From positions 46,970-110,969 of the forward strand of contig JAKCDU010000007.1 of NCBI GenBank assembly GCA_021838445.1: a stretch of DNA of 64,000 bases, given 5' to 3'. Of this stretch, positions 17,209 to 25,846 are shown piece after piece. This stretch comes from Actinomycetes bacterium. Its GTDB lineage: Bacteria > Actinomycetota > Acidimicrobiia > Acidimicrobiales > Palsa-688. A program made the position numbers and the translations under genes. The notes beneath the pieces were generated by a model. It was given only the letters and a program-made list of their open reading frames with translations, was not told where the DNA came from and searched no databases. Each line of letters starts with the position of its first letter. Positions within the stretch are counted from its first letter, which is position 1.

Positions 17209-17712
17209 CTAGTGACCCGGTTTGAACACCATCAGGTACACCGCTCCTATCACCAGGATGTTGAACGCACCCCAGCCGAGGTTGACCCGCCGCTCCATTC
17301 TCTGCAGTTCCATGGCGTCCGGCGCCCTGGTCTCAGCGCTCTCACCGGGTCCCATCGGCTTCTCGAGCTTTTGGACCAGGGCCGTGTAGCGACGCTGGTT
17401 GGGCCGGATCCAGCCGTGGAGGATGCCCACATCGACGACGGCTACCGCCAGGGCAGCCGAGACCCACGCCTGTCCGAAGCCATACTGCTTGTGACTCGAG
17501 CCCACGGCGGCGATCCCGAACAGGATCGCCGCGTAAACCAGCGCCTCAGCCAAACCAGACACCATTTTGTTGATTTCGAGTACCGCGCTCGTTCCCCCAC
17601 CGCTGCGACGCTGAGCCAGGCTCAGGTACAGCCCGTTGTAGGCCAACGCCCCGAACCCTGCGACGACGCATACGAGGTGCAGCACGACTAGGACGTTGAA
17701 GCCGGTTCCCAT
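17209..17712 (-). CDS. Four-helix integral membrane protein (DUF2269-like)
   Basis: The track frame is over-extended. The plausible start is the ATG at 17710-17712 (MGTGFNVLVVLHLVC), giving 167 residues. Four hydrophobic helices are visible: about 5-28, 50-70, 78-96 and 143-162. A cytoplasmic-type loop with a basic/acidic stretch (RRYTALVQKLEKPMGP) precedes the last helix. The layout resembles DUF2269 proteins. No function can be assigned. It lies 28 bp upstream of the eIF-2B-like gene on the same strand. Confidence 0.6.
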   Translation of the reverse strand: MGTGFNVLVVLHLVCVVAGFGALAYNGLYLSLAQRRSGGGTSAVLEINKMVSGLAEALVYAAILFGIAAVGSSHKQYGFGQAWVSAALAVAVVDVGILHGWIRPNQRRYTALVQKLEKPMGPGESAETRAPDAMELQRMERRVNLGWGAFNILVIGAVYLMVFKPGH

Positions 17713-17802
17713 CGCGGCGAAGGTAGCCGCGCCGCCCCCCGGGCGCCCATCCCGACCGGCGCCCGGCCCCTCCAACACCCACCGGTCCACCACCCACCGG
17801 CG

Positions 17803-17960
17803 CCCGGCTCAGCCCTGCGCCCTGCGCCCTGCGCCCCGGCTCAACCCTGCGCCCCGGCTCAACCCTGCGCCCCGGCTCAACCCAGCGCCCCGGCTCAACC
17901 CTGCGCCCGGCTCAACCCAGCGCCCGGCTCAACCCAGCGCCCGGCTCAACCCAGCGCCCG
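17803..17960. repeat. GC-rich minisatellite, unit about 17-19 bp (CCCGGCTCAACCCTGCG)
   Basis: About eight imperfect tandem copies of CCCGGCTCAACCC(T/A)GCGC fill the divergent gap between the membrane protein gene and the AbiEi-like gene. Unit length drifts from 19 to 17 bp along the array. The gap of 366 bp (17713-18078) holds this repeat, then an AT-rich stretch just before the AbiEi-like start (AAACTATTGTAATTAC) that may contain its promoter. No gene was seen in it. Confidence 0.92.
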
Positions 17961-18078
17961 CGTCATTCTGTGAACCGGCGGTCGCACCTGTGAACCAGAA
18001 GTGCGACATAGCCGCAGTTTCGGTGCACAGTCGATGATTCTCGTTCACAAAATGAAGCGCGTAAACTATTGTAATTAC

Positions 18079-19041
18079 ATGAAAAATACTAATCGGCAGA
18101 CCGAGCGACTCATGAGGGACCAGCATTCCCTCATAACTCGCCACCAAGCCCTGTCCCTGGGTCTGTCCCCTGCCGCGATCCGCCACTACCTCGACGCCGG
18201 CCGCTGGGAGAAGATCCATCCCGGCGTCTACACCATCCCCAGCGCCGCCCCAACCCCCGAACGGGACCTCCTCGCGGCATGTCTGGGAGCCGGACCCCGC
18301 TCCGTAGCTTCCCACCGTTCAGCAGCGTGGCTGCTCAACCTGTACGAGGCTCCTGCCCATCCGGTGGTCACACTCCCATACAGCTCACGCTCGAACCTGC
18401 GCGGCGTGACGGTCCACCGCAGCCGAGACCTCGACCCCGGACGGGTTCTCCTGCGCAGGGGCATCCCCTACACCGACGCCTTGCGAACCCTTACAGACCT
18501 GGCCGGCGAGATGAACGACCCCGAACTGCTCGTGGTGACAGATCGGGCGTTGGCCAACCGCCTTGTCACTACGGGAGGCTTGACCGCGGAGATAGCCCGA
18601 CGATCGGCTCGGGGGCGCCGGGGCCCCACCCGGCTGGCCCGCATGCTCTCGGCCCGTGGGTTCGTCGGAGGGCCGGAGCCGACGGTGCTCGAAGCCATGG
18701 CCATGCGTCTGTTCCTCCGGTGGGGCATACCGGTGCTCGACCGGGAGGTGAGGATCGGCTCGGACGGTCGCTACCGAATCGATTTCCTCATCGCACCTCA
18801 CGTGGTCGTCGAAGTCGACGGATACGCACACCACTGGAGCCCGGAGGACAAGGCCTACGACGATGCCAGGCGCAACCGCTTGAGGGCGAGCGGGCTGGCG
18901 GTCCTCGTCTACGACTGGAGGGCGGTTCGCTTCGAGGAGCGACGTCTAGCCAGCGAGATACTCTCCGCACTGCGCTTGGCCCGCCCATCTGGAGTGGGGG
19001 CCACAACCCCAGACCCGATCCGGGAGGCCCCCACCGCCTGA
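18079..19041 (+). CDS. AbiEi-like antitoxin-domain protein with DUF559 nuclease-fold C-terminus
   Basis: The 320-residue protein has an N-terminal winged-helix AbiEi_4-type domain (LITRHQALSLGLSPAAIRHYL, then W-E-K-I-H-P-G-V-Y). A middle AbiEi-like region (SHRSAAWLLNL, VTVHRSRDL) follows. The C-terminal DUF559/Vsr-like PD-(D/E)xK-fold segment contains RIDFLIAP, VVVEVDG, ARRNRLRASG and VLVYDW. In the family this is annotated as a type IV antitoxin-domain protein. No AbiEii nucleotidyltransferase toxin lies beside it. The ATG at 18079 is chosen; the ATG at 18112 (MRDQHSLIT) is an alternative. The stop lies in a 34-bp tandem repeat. Confidence 0.8.
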   Translation: MKNTNRQTERLMRDQHSLITRHQALSLGLSPAAIRHYLDAGRWEKIHPGVYTIPSAAPTPERDLLAACLGAGPRSVASHRSAAWLLNLYEAPAHPVVTLPYSSRSNLRGVTVHRSRDLDPGRVLLRRGIPYTDALRTLTDLAGEMNDPELLVVTDRALANRLVTTGGLTAEIARRSARGRRGPTRLARMLSARGFVGGPEPTVLEAMAMRLFLRWGIPVLDREVRIGSDGRYRIDFLIAPHVVVEVDGYAHHWSPEDKAYDDARRNRLRASGLAVLVYDWRAVRFEERRLASEILSALRLARPSGVGATTPDPIREAPTA

Positions 19042-19130
19042 CCGACACCCGATCCGGGAGGCCCCCACCGCCTGACCGACACCCGATCCGGCCGCCCGCG
19101 ACGTGCGACCGACACCCGGTCCGGGCGCCG
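19013..19130. repeat. 34-bp tandem repeat (ACCCGATCCGGGAGGCCCCC...)
   Basis: Two perfect copies (19013-19046 and 19047-19080) are followed by a diverged third (from 19081) and a truncated fourth (from 19114). The first copy encodes the last residues and stop codon of the AbiEi-like gene. The array ends ten bases before the fumC stop. Confidence 0.93.
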
Positions 19131-19140
19131 CTCACGCCCC

Positions 19141-20538
19141 TTACTTGACTATGCCGCCCCTGGTCATGGCCTCCACGTCAAGCGCTTTATCCACTTCCTC
19201 CTCACTGAGGAGTCCTCGCTCCAGCACGATCGACCGCAGGTCCTTGTGCTCGGCCACGGAGGCCTTGATCACTTTGGCCGCCTCCTCGTAGCCGATGTAG
19301 GGGTTGAGAGCGGTCCCGATGGAGGGCGACGACAGCGCGTAGGTACGGCAGCGCTCCACGTCGGCCTCAATGCCCACGATGCACTTATCGGCAAATGCCA
19401 CACTCACCGCAGCCAGGAGCCGGATGGACTCGAGCAGGTTGCGGGCGATCACCGGGAGCATGACGTTCAGCTCCAGGTTGCCGGCCGCCCCTCCGAAGGC
19501 CACTGCCGCGTCGTTGCCGATGACCTGGGCCACCACCTGAGATACCGCCTCGGGCAGGACGGGATTCACCTTTCCGGGCATGATCGACGATCCGGGCTGC
19601 AGGTCCGGAATGCGGATCTCGGCCAGACCCGTACGGGGTCCGCTGCCCATCCAGCGGAGGTCGGTGGCGCACTTGTAGAGGGACACCGCGATGGTACGCA
19701 GCACGCCGGATGCCTCGACGAGAGCGTCGCGGGCGCCTTGCGCCTCGAAATGGTCCCGGGCCTCGGTGAGGGGGAGGTCGCGGGACTCAGCCAGCCTCTT
19801 GATCACCCGGGGGGCGAAGGTCTTGGGAGCGTTGATCCCGGTGCCGACGGCTGTGCCGCCGAGGGGCAGTTCGGCGATCCTCGGCAGGCTGGCTTCGAGA
19901 CGCTCGATGCCATGCTCCACCGCAGACGCGTAACCTCCGAACTCCTGGCCGAGGGTGACCGGCGTGGCATCCATGAGATGCGTACGGCCCGACTTGACCA
20001 CCGACTTGAACTCCTTGGCCTTGCGCCGGAGGGCTTTGGCCAAATGCTCGAGGGCGGGTACGAGCGTGTAGCGGATTTCGGTAGCCGCGGCGACATGGAT
20101 CGCCGAGGGAAACACATCGTTGGACGACTGCGAAGCGTTGACGTGGTCGTTGGGATGGACCTTGGCACCGAGGCGTTCCGAGGCCAGAGTGGCGAGCACC
20201 TCGTTCATGTTCATGTTGGTCGAGGTTCCCGAACCGGTCTGGTAGACGTCGATGGGGAACTGGTCGTGCCACTGCCCCGCGGCTACTTCTGCAGCGACGG
20301 TACTGATGGCGTCAGCGATCTTTTTGTCCACCGTCTTGAGGCGGGCATTCTCCTCTGCGGCGGCGCCTTTGATAGCGGCGAGGGCCGAGATCAGGGACCG
20401 CTCCACGGTCGTTCCCGAAATGGGGAAGTTCTCGACGGCCCGTTGGGTCTGGGCCTGCCACTTGGCAGTGGCGGGCACCCGCACTTCCCCCATGGAGTCA
20501 TGTTCGATCCGGAACTGCCCCTGCTGCTCGCTGGTCAT
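19141..20538 (-). CDS. fumC: Fumarate hydratase, class II
   Basis: This is the TCA-cycle enzyme interconverting fumarate and L-malate. It has 465 residues from the ATG at 20536-20538 ([19 protein letters not shown]); the longer track start is not needed. Class II fumarase/aspartase signatures are present: [31 protein letters not shown], the [10 protein letters not shown] catalytic-acid region, and the signature [11 protein letters not shown]. It is divergent from the LLM gene at 20619 across an 80-bp gap. Confidence is high for class II fumarase. Confidence 0.96.
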   Translation of the reverse strand: MTSEQQGQFRIEHDSMGEVRVPATAKWQAQTQRAVENFPISGTTVERSLISALAAIKGAAAEENARLKTVDKKIADAISTVAAEVAAGQWHDQFPIDVYQTGSGTSTNMNMNEVLATLASERLGAKVHPNDHVNASQSSNDVFPSAIHVAAATEIRYTLVPALEHLAKALRRKAKEFKSVVKSGRTHLMDATPVTLGQEFGGYASAVEHGIERLEASLPRIAELPLGGTAVGTGINAPKTFAPRVIKRLAESRDLPLTEARDHFEAQGARDALVEASGVLRTIAVSLYKCATDLRWMGSGPRTGLAEIRIPDLQPGSSIMPGKVNPVLPEAVSQVVAQVIGNDAAVAFGGAAGNLELNVMLPVIARNLLESIRLLAAVSVAFADKCIVGIEADVERCRTYALSSPSIGTALNPYIGYEEAAKVIKASVAEHKDLRSIVLERGLLSEEEVDKALDVEAMTRGGIVK

Positions 20539-20618
20539 ACCCGGACCGTATGCAGACCTGGACGCAGGGGTCAAGACGAGACCGTCCGGCACTCGTGGAC
20601 TGCCGTAGCATCCTGACC

Positions 20619-21560
20619 ATGCGCATCGGAATCCACAGCGGGCTGACAGGGCGCGCCGAGAACGCCATCGACGACCTGCTCGACTCGGCCCGATTGGCCC
20701 ACGAACACGGGCTGGACTTCTGGGTACCCCAACTGAGCGACATCGACGCCCTGACCGCTCTCGCGCTCGTGGGCCGCGAGCTACCGGGTCTGCGGATAGG
20801 GACGGCCGTGGTGCCGACCTATCCCCGCCACCCGATGGTGATGGCCATGCAGGCTCTGACCGTCCAGGCCGCTACCGGCGGTCACCTCAGCCTGGGCATC
20901 GGCCTCTCCCACCAGGTGGTGATAGAAGGCGCATACGGCATGGATTTCTCCAAGCCGGTCCGCCACATGCGCGAGTACCTGTCAATCCTCGTGCCCCTGC
21001 TGAACGAGGGAAAGGTCGACTTTCAGGGTGAAGAGCTCACGGCTCGCACCTTCTCCCCCATGAAACCCGCCGGTGCAACCCCACCTCCGGTGCTCGTCGC
21101 CGCGCTCGGCTCTCAGATGCTCGACCTTGCCGGAAGGCTGGCCGACGGAACCGTGCTGTGGATGGTCGGTCCACGCACCATCGCCGAGCACATCGTCCCC
21201 CGGATCACGGCATCCGCGACCAAGGCCGGGCGACCGGCTCCCCAGGTAGTGGCGGGACTGCCGGTTTCGGTCACCGCCGATACCGGCGCCGCCCGGGAGA
21301 AGGCGGCGGCGGCCTTCGGCTTCTACAACAACCTCCCCTCCTACCGGGCCATGCTCGACAAGGAAGGGGCCGATGGGCCCGCCGACGTGGCCATCGTGGG
21401 CGATGAGGAGACGGTGGCATCCCAGTTGCATCACCTGGCCGCTGCGGGAGCGACCTCGCTCAGTCTTCCCATCTTCGGCACCCCCGAGGAGAAAGCTCGG
21501 ACGCTTCGGCTCCTCGCCGAGCTCGCCACGCAGGTCTCCCCGCCGGAGACATCCCGATGA
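20619..21560 (+). CDS. LLM-class F420-dependent oxidoreductase (MSMEG_4879-like)
   Basis: This luciferase-like TIM-barrel protein has 313 residues from the ATG at 20619 ([19 protein letters not shown]); the track start lies 23 codons upstream without support. Blocks include [49 protein letters not shown] and [12 protein letters not shown]. The protein resembles the TIGR03564 group of F420 enzymes. Its stop overlaps the start of the quinone oxidoreductase gene by four bases (ATGA), implying translational coupling. The substrate is unknown. Confidence 0.87.
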   Translation: MRIGIHSGLTGRAENAIDDLLDSARLAHEHGLDFWVPQLSDIDALTALALVGRELPGLRIGTAVVPTYPRHPMVMAMQALTVQAATGGHLSLGIGLSHQVVIEGAYGMDFSKPVRHMREYLSILVPLLNEGKVDFQGEELTARTFSPMKPAGATPPPVLVAALGSQMLDLAGRLADGTVLWMVGPRTIAEHIVPRITASATKAGRPAPQVVAGLPVSVTADTGAAREKAAAAFGFYNNLPSYRAMLDKEGADGPADVAIVGDEETVASQLHHLAAAGATSLSLPIFGTPEEKARTLRLLAELATQVSPPETSR

Positions 21561-22504
21561 GGGCGGCGACCATCGTCGACGGCCGCCTCGAGATAGCCGA
21601 GCACCCCGACCCCGAACCGGGCCTCGGTCAGATTCTCGTGCGGGTTCGCGCCGCCGGTCTCAACGGTGCGGACATGATCCAGGTCCAAGGCGGGTATCCG
21701 GCTCCTCCGGGCTGGCCGCAGGATATTCCCGGTCTGGAGCTGGCCGGGGAGGTAGTGGGCGTCGGTCCCGGGGTCAGCCGCTTCGGGCCCGGCGACCGAG
21801 TGATGGCCGTAGTTGGCGGAGGGGCTCAAGCCGAGTTGGCGGTGGTCCACGAGCGGGAGGCCATGCCGGTCCCCGAGAATCTGTCCTGGGAGGAGGCCGG
21901 CGGACTACCCGAGGTGTTCACCACCGCCCACGACGCCATCTTCACCCAGGCCGGCTTGAAGATGGGCGAACGACTACTGGTTCACGGGGCCGCCGGCGGG
22001 GTGGGCACAGCCGCCGTGCAACTGGGGCTGGCGGCGGGGTGCACGGTGGTGGCCTCGGTACGCCATCCGGCCCGACGGGACGAGGTGGCCGATCTCGGTC
22101 CACAGGTCGTCGCCCCCGAGGACGTCGCCGGCCGAGGCCCATTCGACGTGATCCTGGAGCTCGTCGGGGCGGTCAACTTACAGACCAACCTCGAAGCCCT
22201 GGCCATGGAGGGCAGGATCGCGGTGATCGGTACCGGCGCAGGCAACCGGGGGGAGATCCACCTGGGCCTGCTCATGGCCAAGCGGGCCAGGATGTACGGC
22301 TCGACGCTGCGGGCCCGCCCCCTGGAGGGCAAGGCCATGGCCGCCCGCCTGGTCGAATCCCAGGTACTCCCACTCTTCGCCACCGGCCGGCTCCGGGTGC
22401 CGGTCTGCGCCACCTTTCCCCTCGAACAGGCGTCCGAGGCCTACGAACGGTTCCGCTCCGGGTCCAAGTTCGGAAAGGTAGTGCTCCTACCGAGCCATAC
22501 CTGA
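21557..22504 (+). CDS. Zinc-free MDR quinone oxidoreductase (QOR/PIG3-like)
   Basis: This is an NADPH-dependent medium-chain reductase of 315 residues. It has the GroES-like N-terminus (VRAAGLNGADMIQVQGGYP), a Rossmann motif HGAAGGVGTAAVQLGLAAG and NADPH-contact VASVRHPAR. The catalytic-zinc cysteine and histidine are absent, as in quinone oxidoreductases. Its ATG overlaps the LLM stop (ATGA), so the pair forms an operon and could carry out consecutive reductions of an enone or quinone. Substrate unknown. Confidence 0.88.
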   Translation: MRAATIVDGRLEIAEHPDPEPGLGQILVRVRAAGLNGADMIQVQGGYPAPPGWPQDIPGLELAGEVVGVGPGVSRFGPGDRVMAVVGGGAQAELAVVHEREAMPVPENLSWEEAGGLPEVFTTAHDAIFTQAGLKMGERLLVHGAAGGVGTAAVQLGLAAGCTVVASVRHPARRDEVADLGPQVVAPEDVAGRGPFDVILELVGAVNLQTNLEALAMEGRIAVIGTGAGNRGEIHLGLLMAKRARMYGSTLRARPLEGKAMAARLVESQVLPLFATGRLRVPVCATFPLEQASEAYERFRSGSKFGKVVLLPSHT

Positions 22505-22598
22505 GGGTCGAACGAACCGACCGACCCGGTTCCCGGGCCGACCCTCCGCCCGCCGGGACCGATATCCCGATCCGGTCCCCTCCCCGAGCCACTTCGTG

Positions 22599-22685
22599 CT
22601 CGCCCGTCGCCCGCCGCTCGGTCGCTCGCCCGCCGCTCGGTCCGTCCCCCGCCGCTCGGTCGCTCGCCCGCCGCTCGGTCCCTCG
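22599..22685. repeat. About 20-bp GC-rich tandem repeat (CGCTCGCCCGCCGCTCGGTC)
   Basis: About four imperfect copies built around CCCGCCGCTCGGTC lie in the convergent gap between the quinone oxidoreductase and DUF1707 genes. The rest of this 201-bp gap holds no recognised feature. Confidence 0.9.
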
Positions 22686-22705
22686 TACCGACCGTCGGAG
22701 GTTTC

Positions 22706-23137
22706 TCAGGGTGCCCTCCGCCTCCGCAGCCGGCCCTGGGCCAGCCCCGCGGCCCAACCGGCGAGAAGCAGGACAGCCCACGTCCAGTCGCCGACGAGGC
22801 CCACCACGACCGCTCCCGCAGCTACGGCTCCGGTGATGACGACGCCCGCCGACGATGGAACCCGGGCCACTGACGGGAGGACACGGTCGCGGCGCTCCAG
22901 GAGCGGACGACCTTTCAACGATGCCGCCGATGGTGTATCCACAGCAGTTCGGCCACGAGGTTCGGCGATGCGCAACATGGGTAGGTCGGACCGCACCGCA
23001 TCGAGCTCCTCGAAGCGGGTGGCCGCAAGCGCCCGCTCGACCCGTCGGGCGAACTCGTCGATGTCTATCCGGCCCGCACCGCAGTGCCGTCCCAACTCCT
23101 CGACCACCCTTCGGCGATCGTCATCGGACACTCGCAT
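22706..23137 (-). CDS. DUF1707 domain membrane-associated protein
   Basis: The 143-residue protein has an N-terminal DUF1707 (SHOCT-like) module. MRVSDDDRRRVVEELGRHCGAGRIDIDEFARRVERA shows the typical S-D-x-D-R and G-R-I-D/L-D-E-F pattern, ending ELDAVRSDLP. A charged linker leads to a hydrophobic C-terminal region (about 97-135) that forms one or two helices, then an RLRRRR tail. The family is actinobacterial and of unknown function, often thought to be membrane regulatory. It is next to the EamA-type gene on the same strand, 35 bp downstream of it. Confidence 0.85.
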   Translation of the reverse strand: MRVSDDDRRRVVEELGRHCGAGRIDIDEFARRVERALAATRFEELDAVRSDLPMLRIAEPRGRTAVDTPSAASLKGRPLLERRDRVLPSVARVPSSAGVVITGAVAAGAVVVGLVGDWTWAVLLLAGWAAGLAQGRLRRRRAP

Positions 23138-23172
23138 GGCTGCTCCCCCGGCAGGCTATCGCCTCGCTACCC

Positions 23173-24036
23173 CTAGGCCTCGACATGGCCCCGCTCCGGC
23201 AAGGCGGCTTCGCAGCGGGCCAATAGCCAGACCCCTGCCGACATGGCCGCCAGGGCGAGCACCTCGAGCAGGATGTCGATCGGTTCGGCCGCCACCGCCT
23301 CGTGGAAGACGAACGCCCCTATGGCAATACTCACAATTGGGTCCACCACGGTCATCGTTGGCAGGGAGAAGTCGAGAGCCCCGGCCTGAAAGGCGCTCTG
23401 GGCCAGGACCATCCCAGCCACCCCGAACACCAAGAGCACGTAGGGCTGCCAGTGGATCACGACCGGAACGATCCCCCGATCCAGCAGGTGGGAGCTGGTC
23501 TTGGTGAGCGCCGCCGCCGCGCCGTAGACCACCCCCGCGGCTGCCGCGAGCGCCACCGCGGTGCCCCTCCGGTCGGCCCGCCGGCCGGCCACTGTCAGCG
23601 CGGCGGCGACCACCCCGGCGGCGATGAGAAGCGTGGCCCACTGGACCGATCCGGTGTTGCTCCGTCCAGGCGCAGGTGCGGCCACCCCGAGGAAGACGGC
23701 CAGCCCGGCGCACACCAGGACCGCTCCCACCCAGTCAACCCGGCTCAGGCGACGACCTGACCACGCCGCCCCGAGGGGAAGCGCGAAGAGCAGCCCGCAG
23801 ACCAGCAGCGGCTGGACGACCACGATGGCCCCGTGGCCGAGAGCGACGAACTGCAGGACGTAGCCGGCGGCGTCGCAGGCCAGCCCGAGCACCCATATCG
23901 GTTGGCGCAGCAGGCGCAACAGGAGCGACACCCTGAGCGACTCCTCGTCGGGCTGGTCGGATGCCCCTCGGTGCTGCAACACAGAAGCCAGCGCGTACAG
24001 AAGCGAGCTCCCGAGAGCGCAGAGCACCGCCAGCAC
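23173..24036 (-). CDS. EamA-like DMT-superfamily transporter
   Basis: The roughly 287-residue integral membrane protein has about nine to ten hydrophobic helices and an inner repeat, matching the drug/metabolite transporter layout. It opens with VLAVLCALGSSLLYALASVLQHRGA. I chose the GTG at 24034-24036 because the track frame continues upstream across the antisense of a tRNA gene. Helices such as LLIAAGVVAAALTVAG and FGVAGMVLAQSAFQAGAL are typical. The substrate is unknown. It is divergent from the tRNA-Leu gene. Confidence 0.8.
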   Translation of the reverse strand: MLAVLCALGSSLLYALASVLQHRGASDQPDEESLRVSLLLRLLRQPIWVLGLACDAAGYVLQFVALGHGAIVVVQPLLVCGLLFALPLGAAWSGRRLSRVDWVGAVLVCAGLAVFLGVAAPAPGRSNTGSVQWATLLIAAGVVAAALTVAGRRADRRGTAVALAAAAGVVYGAAAALTKTSSHLLDRGIVPVVIHWQPYVLLVFGVAGMVLAQSAFQAGALDFSLPTMTVVDPIVSIAIGAFVFHEAVAAEPIDILLEVLALAAMSAGVWLLARCEAALPERGHVEA

Positions 24037-24087
24037 CGAACGAGGGTAGCTAGCAACTCGGTGGTCGGCATGCCAGACTGCCCCGAT

Positions 24088-24170
24088 GGGCGCGTGGTGG
24101 AACGGCAGACACAGCGGGCTTAAACCCTGCGGCCTTAACCGGCGTGAGGGTTCGAATCCCTCCGCGCCCA
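24088..24170 (+). tRNA. tRNA-Leu, anticodon UAA
   Basis: The acceptor stem GGGCGCG (24088-24094) pairs with CGCGCCC (24163-24169), with discriminator A at 24170. The T-arm GAGGG-TTCGAAT-CCCTC is perfect. The anticodon stem GCGGG/CCTGC closes a seven-base loop CTTAAAC with anticodon TAA at 24121-24123. The enlarged variable arm marks a class II tRNA. CCA is not encoded. It reads leucine UUA, a rare codon in this high-GC sequence. Confidence 0.96.
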
Positions 24171-24294
24171 CGCCGATTTTCCCATGAACGTCCTGTTCAG
24201 AGGGTTGGCACATCGGGCTTGGGCCGGTGAGAAGCCACCCGTCCAGCGGCCTGAACCTGAGCCAGGCGACGCCGGTGTGGAGACCCCGAGGGTC

Positions 24295-24717
24295 TCAGCG
24301 GCCCTGACCCAGCTCCCTGAGGGAGCTCCACCATTCCGCCACTTTCGGCGGGAACCTGGCGGTGTAGTCGATCTCGAGCTCGCTGGCGTCGGCGGGAAGC
24401 TCGGCGGGATTCGTCGGCTCCAGGGGAGCCGCCCCACCGAGTGGGTCGACCCACTCGAGGCGGATAACGTCGATCAGCTCCCGAAGGGCCGGTGACGCTC
24501 CCACATGGTGGGGGCTCGCCTGATGGGCGATGAACCCCAGGTAGTCGGGGAACGACAGCAGGGTGTAGTACGAGAACGGTTCCTCACCCCGCCAGTACTC
24601 GTAGCGGGTCACCCGGTCCTCGACAGCATGGGTTTCCCGGTACAGCTGCCGTGCCAGTTCCTCGAAGCGCTCGGCGCCCTCCGGGTGGACCCGGATGTGC
24701 GCAAGGATCGTTGCCAC
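24295..24717 (-). CDS. ABM-fold (antibiotic biosynthesis monooxygenase-like) protein
   Basis: The 140-residue protein has an N-terminal ferredoxin-like ABM domain: MATILAHIRVHPEGAERFEELA, RYEYWRGEE, FSYYTLLSFPDYLGFIAHQASPHH. A roughly 45-residue C-terminal extension (PLEPTNPAELPADASELEIDYTARFPPKVAEWW) is unlike simple monooxygenases. Many such proteins bind small ligands or cofactors without known reaction. It is monocistronic between the tRNA and the TetR gene, facing away from both. The gap to tRNA-Leu (24171-24294) shows nothing recognisable. Confidence 0.7.
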   Translation of the reverse strand: MATILAHIRVHPEGAERFEELARQLYRETHAVEDRVTRYEYWRGEEPFSYYTLLSFPDYLGFIAHQASPHHVGASPALRELIDVIRLEWVDPLGGAAPLEPTNPAELPADASELEIDYTARFPPKVAEWWSSLRELGQGR

Positions 24718-24920
24718 CTGCCCTGCCCTCCATTCCAGACCCGGTCGAAGCAGCCCGAGCGATCGGAGTGCTGAGCATAACCAAAGGCTGGCGGCGACCG
24801 GCCTCCGCTGAGGTCAGCGGGTCGAGTCGCTCTCGGCTCGGCGAGACGAGGACCCGGTCGGTGACCGAGCCCCGGCGCCGTCCCGGCGCTGCCGCGGGGC
24901 GACTCCCCGGTCCACTGGGG

Positions 24921-24942
24921 TACCGGTCCGGTTCGGTAGAAT
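24921..24942 (+). promoter_or_regulatory. TetR-gene promoter with overlapping 18-bp palindrome
   Basis: TACCGGTCC|GGTTCGGTA (24921-24938) is an inverted repeat with 7 of 9 matching arm positions. It overlaps a TAGAAT -10 box (24937-24942). The GTG start at 24950 sits where transcription should begin, so a leaderless mRNA and autorepression are likely. The palindrome shares T-A and A-C-C/G-G-T-like positions with the island-wide operator but is not identical. Confidence 0.5.
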
Positions 24943-24949
24943 AGGTACA

Positions 24950-25705
24950 GTGACCCCGGCCCAGCCCAAACCGAACATCGTGGCTCTGCCAGCCACGACC
25001 AAGGCACGTGGCTCATCGCCATCCCCCAAGGTCAAGGGCAGTGGCGTCCGCAGGACGGGCAGCCGCCGACTCGGCCGTCCGGTAGCCAGTGACGGAGACG
25101 AGAGACGCCGAAGGATCATCGAGGTGGCCCGCCGGGAGTTTGCTCGCTCCGGATACGTGGGTACCACCAACCGGAGGATCGCCGAACAGGCCGGTATCAC
25201 CACAGGGGCGATCTACCACTACTTCACCTCGAAGCGGGACGTCTACCTGGCCGTGTTCGAGGAGACCGATCGGATCATCCTGACCCGCTATCAGGAGGTG
25301 ACGTCAGACGCCTTGCTCAGCTTCGAGGAGATGGTCGCCCAACTTCTCGAGGTGTCCAGCCAGATGAACAGCGAGGACGAGACCCTCGCCGCCTTCCTCG
25401 CGTCGGCATCGGTTGACGCCCACCGCGACCCTGAGCTCCTACCCACCTACCTCGAGCACGACCACAAGATGATGGGGTTCTTCTCCCAGCTCATCGACGC
25501 CGGTGTGGAGGAGGGTGTGATTCACGACGAGAGCCGAGCGGACATCCTCGATGCCATCAGAGTCCTCACCCTCGGGCTCACCTGGTACTCGGTGAGGCTG
25601 GGCGATCCCGTCGCTCATCGACGGGCGACCGCGGCGACCATCCAGGCCATGCGCGGCAACCTTTTCCCTTCGCGCCCCGCTGGGAGACGTCGAGCCACTC
25701 GGTGA
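24950..25705 (+). CDS. TetR/AcrR-family transcriptional regulator
   Basis: This 251-residue DNA-binding repressor-type protein has a disordered basic N-terminal tail of about 45 residues. The TetR helix-turn-helix follows (RRIIEVARREFARSGYVGTT, IAEQAGITTGAIYHYFTSKRDVY), then a helical ligand-binding domain. The C-terminal domain resembles the TetR_C_33-like regulators of fatty-acid or steroid genes, but no ligand can be inferred. The gene leads a plus-strand group with two SDR genes and stands at the left edge of the catabolic island, making it the best local candidate to bind the recurring 16-bp palindrome. Confidence 0.9.
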   Translation: MTPAQPKPNIVALPATTKARGSSPSPKVKGSGVRRTGSRRLGRPVASDGDERRRRIIEVARREFARSGYVGTTNRRIAEQAGITTGAIYHYFTSKRDVYLAVFEETDRIILTRYQEVTSDALLSFEEMVAQLLEVSSQMNSEDETLAAFLASASVDAHRDPELLPTYLEHDHKMMGFFSQLIDAGVEEGVIHDESRADILDAIRVLTLGLTWYSVRLGDPVAHRRATAATIQAMRGNLFPSRPAGRRRATR

Positions 25706-25708
25706 GGT

Positions 25709-25730
25709 AGCGCCTGGGATATATGGCGCT
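25709..25730. terminator. Inverted repeat after the TetR gene, possible hairpin
   Basis: AGCGCC (25709-25714) pairs with GGCGCT (25725-25730) around a ten-base AT-richer loop, four bases after the TetR stop. There is no U-tract, so it could equally be an operator for the SDR genes downstream. Confidence 0.3.
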
Positions 25731-25846
25731 GCCGCCGTTGCCGGGCCGGTTCCGCGGCGGTGGCGACCCTCGTCGGCACCGCGGCAACGACCGGTGAGCT
25801 CAAGCTAGGGTGACGCCCACAGGCGTAGCCGAGCAAAGGGTAGTAG

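Noticed and set aside
17803-17960. Tandem repeats considered as a CRISPR array
   Set aside because: Units of 17-19 bp are contiguous with no unique spacers, and no cas gene is present; the same applies to 14078, 19013 and 22599.
19246-20616. 456-residue plus-strand ORF
   Set aside because: Antisense shadow of fumC, which has complete class II signatures.
23173-24213. EamA-type ORF as given in the track, with a 59-residue N-terminal extension (GFEPSRRLRPQGLSPLCLPFHH)
   Set aside because: The extension is the antisense translation of the tRNA-Leu gene at 24088-24170, a known artefact; the membrane protein begins near the GTG at 24036.
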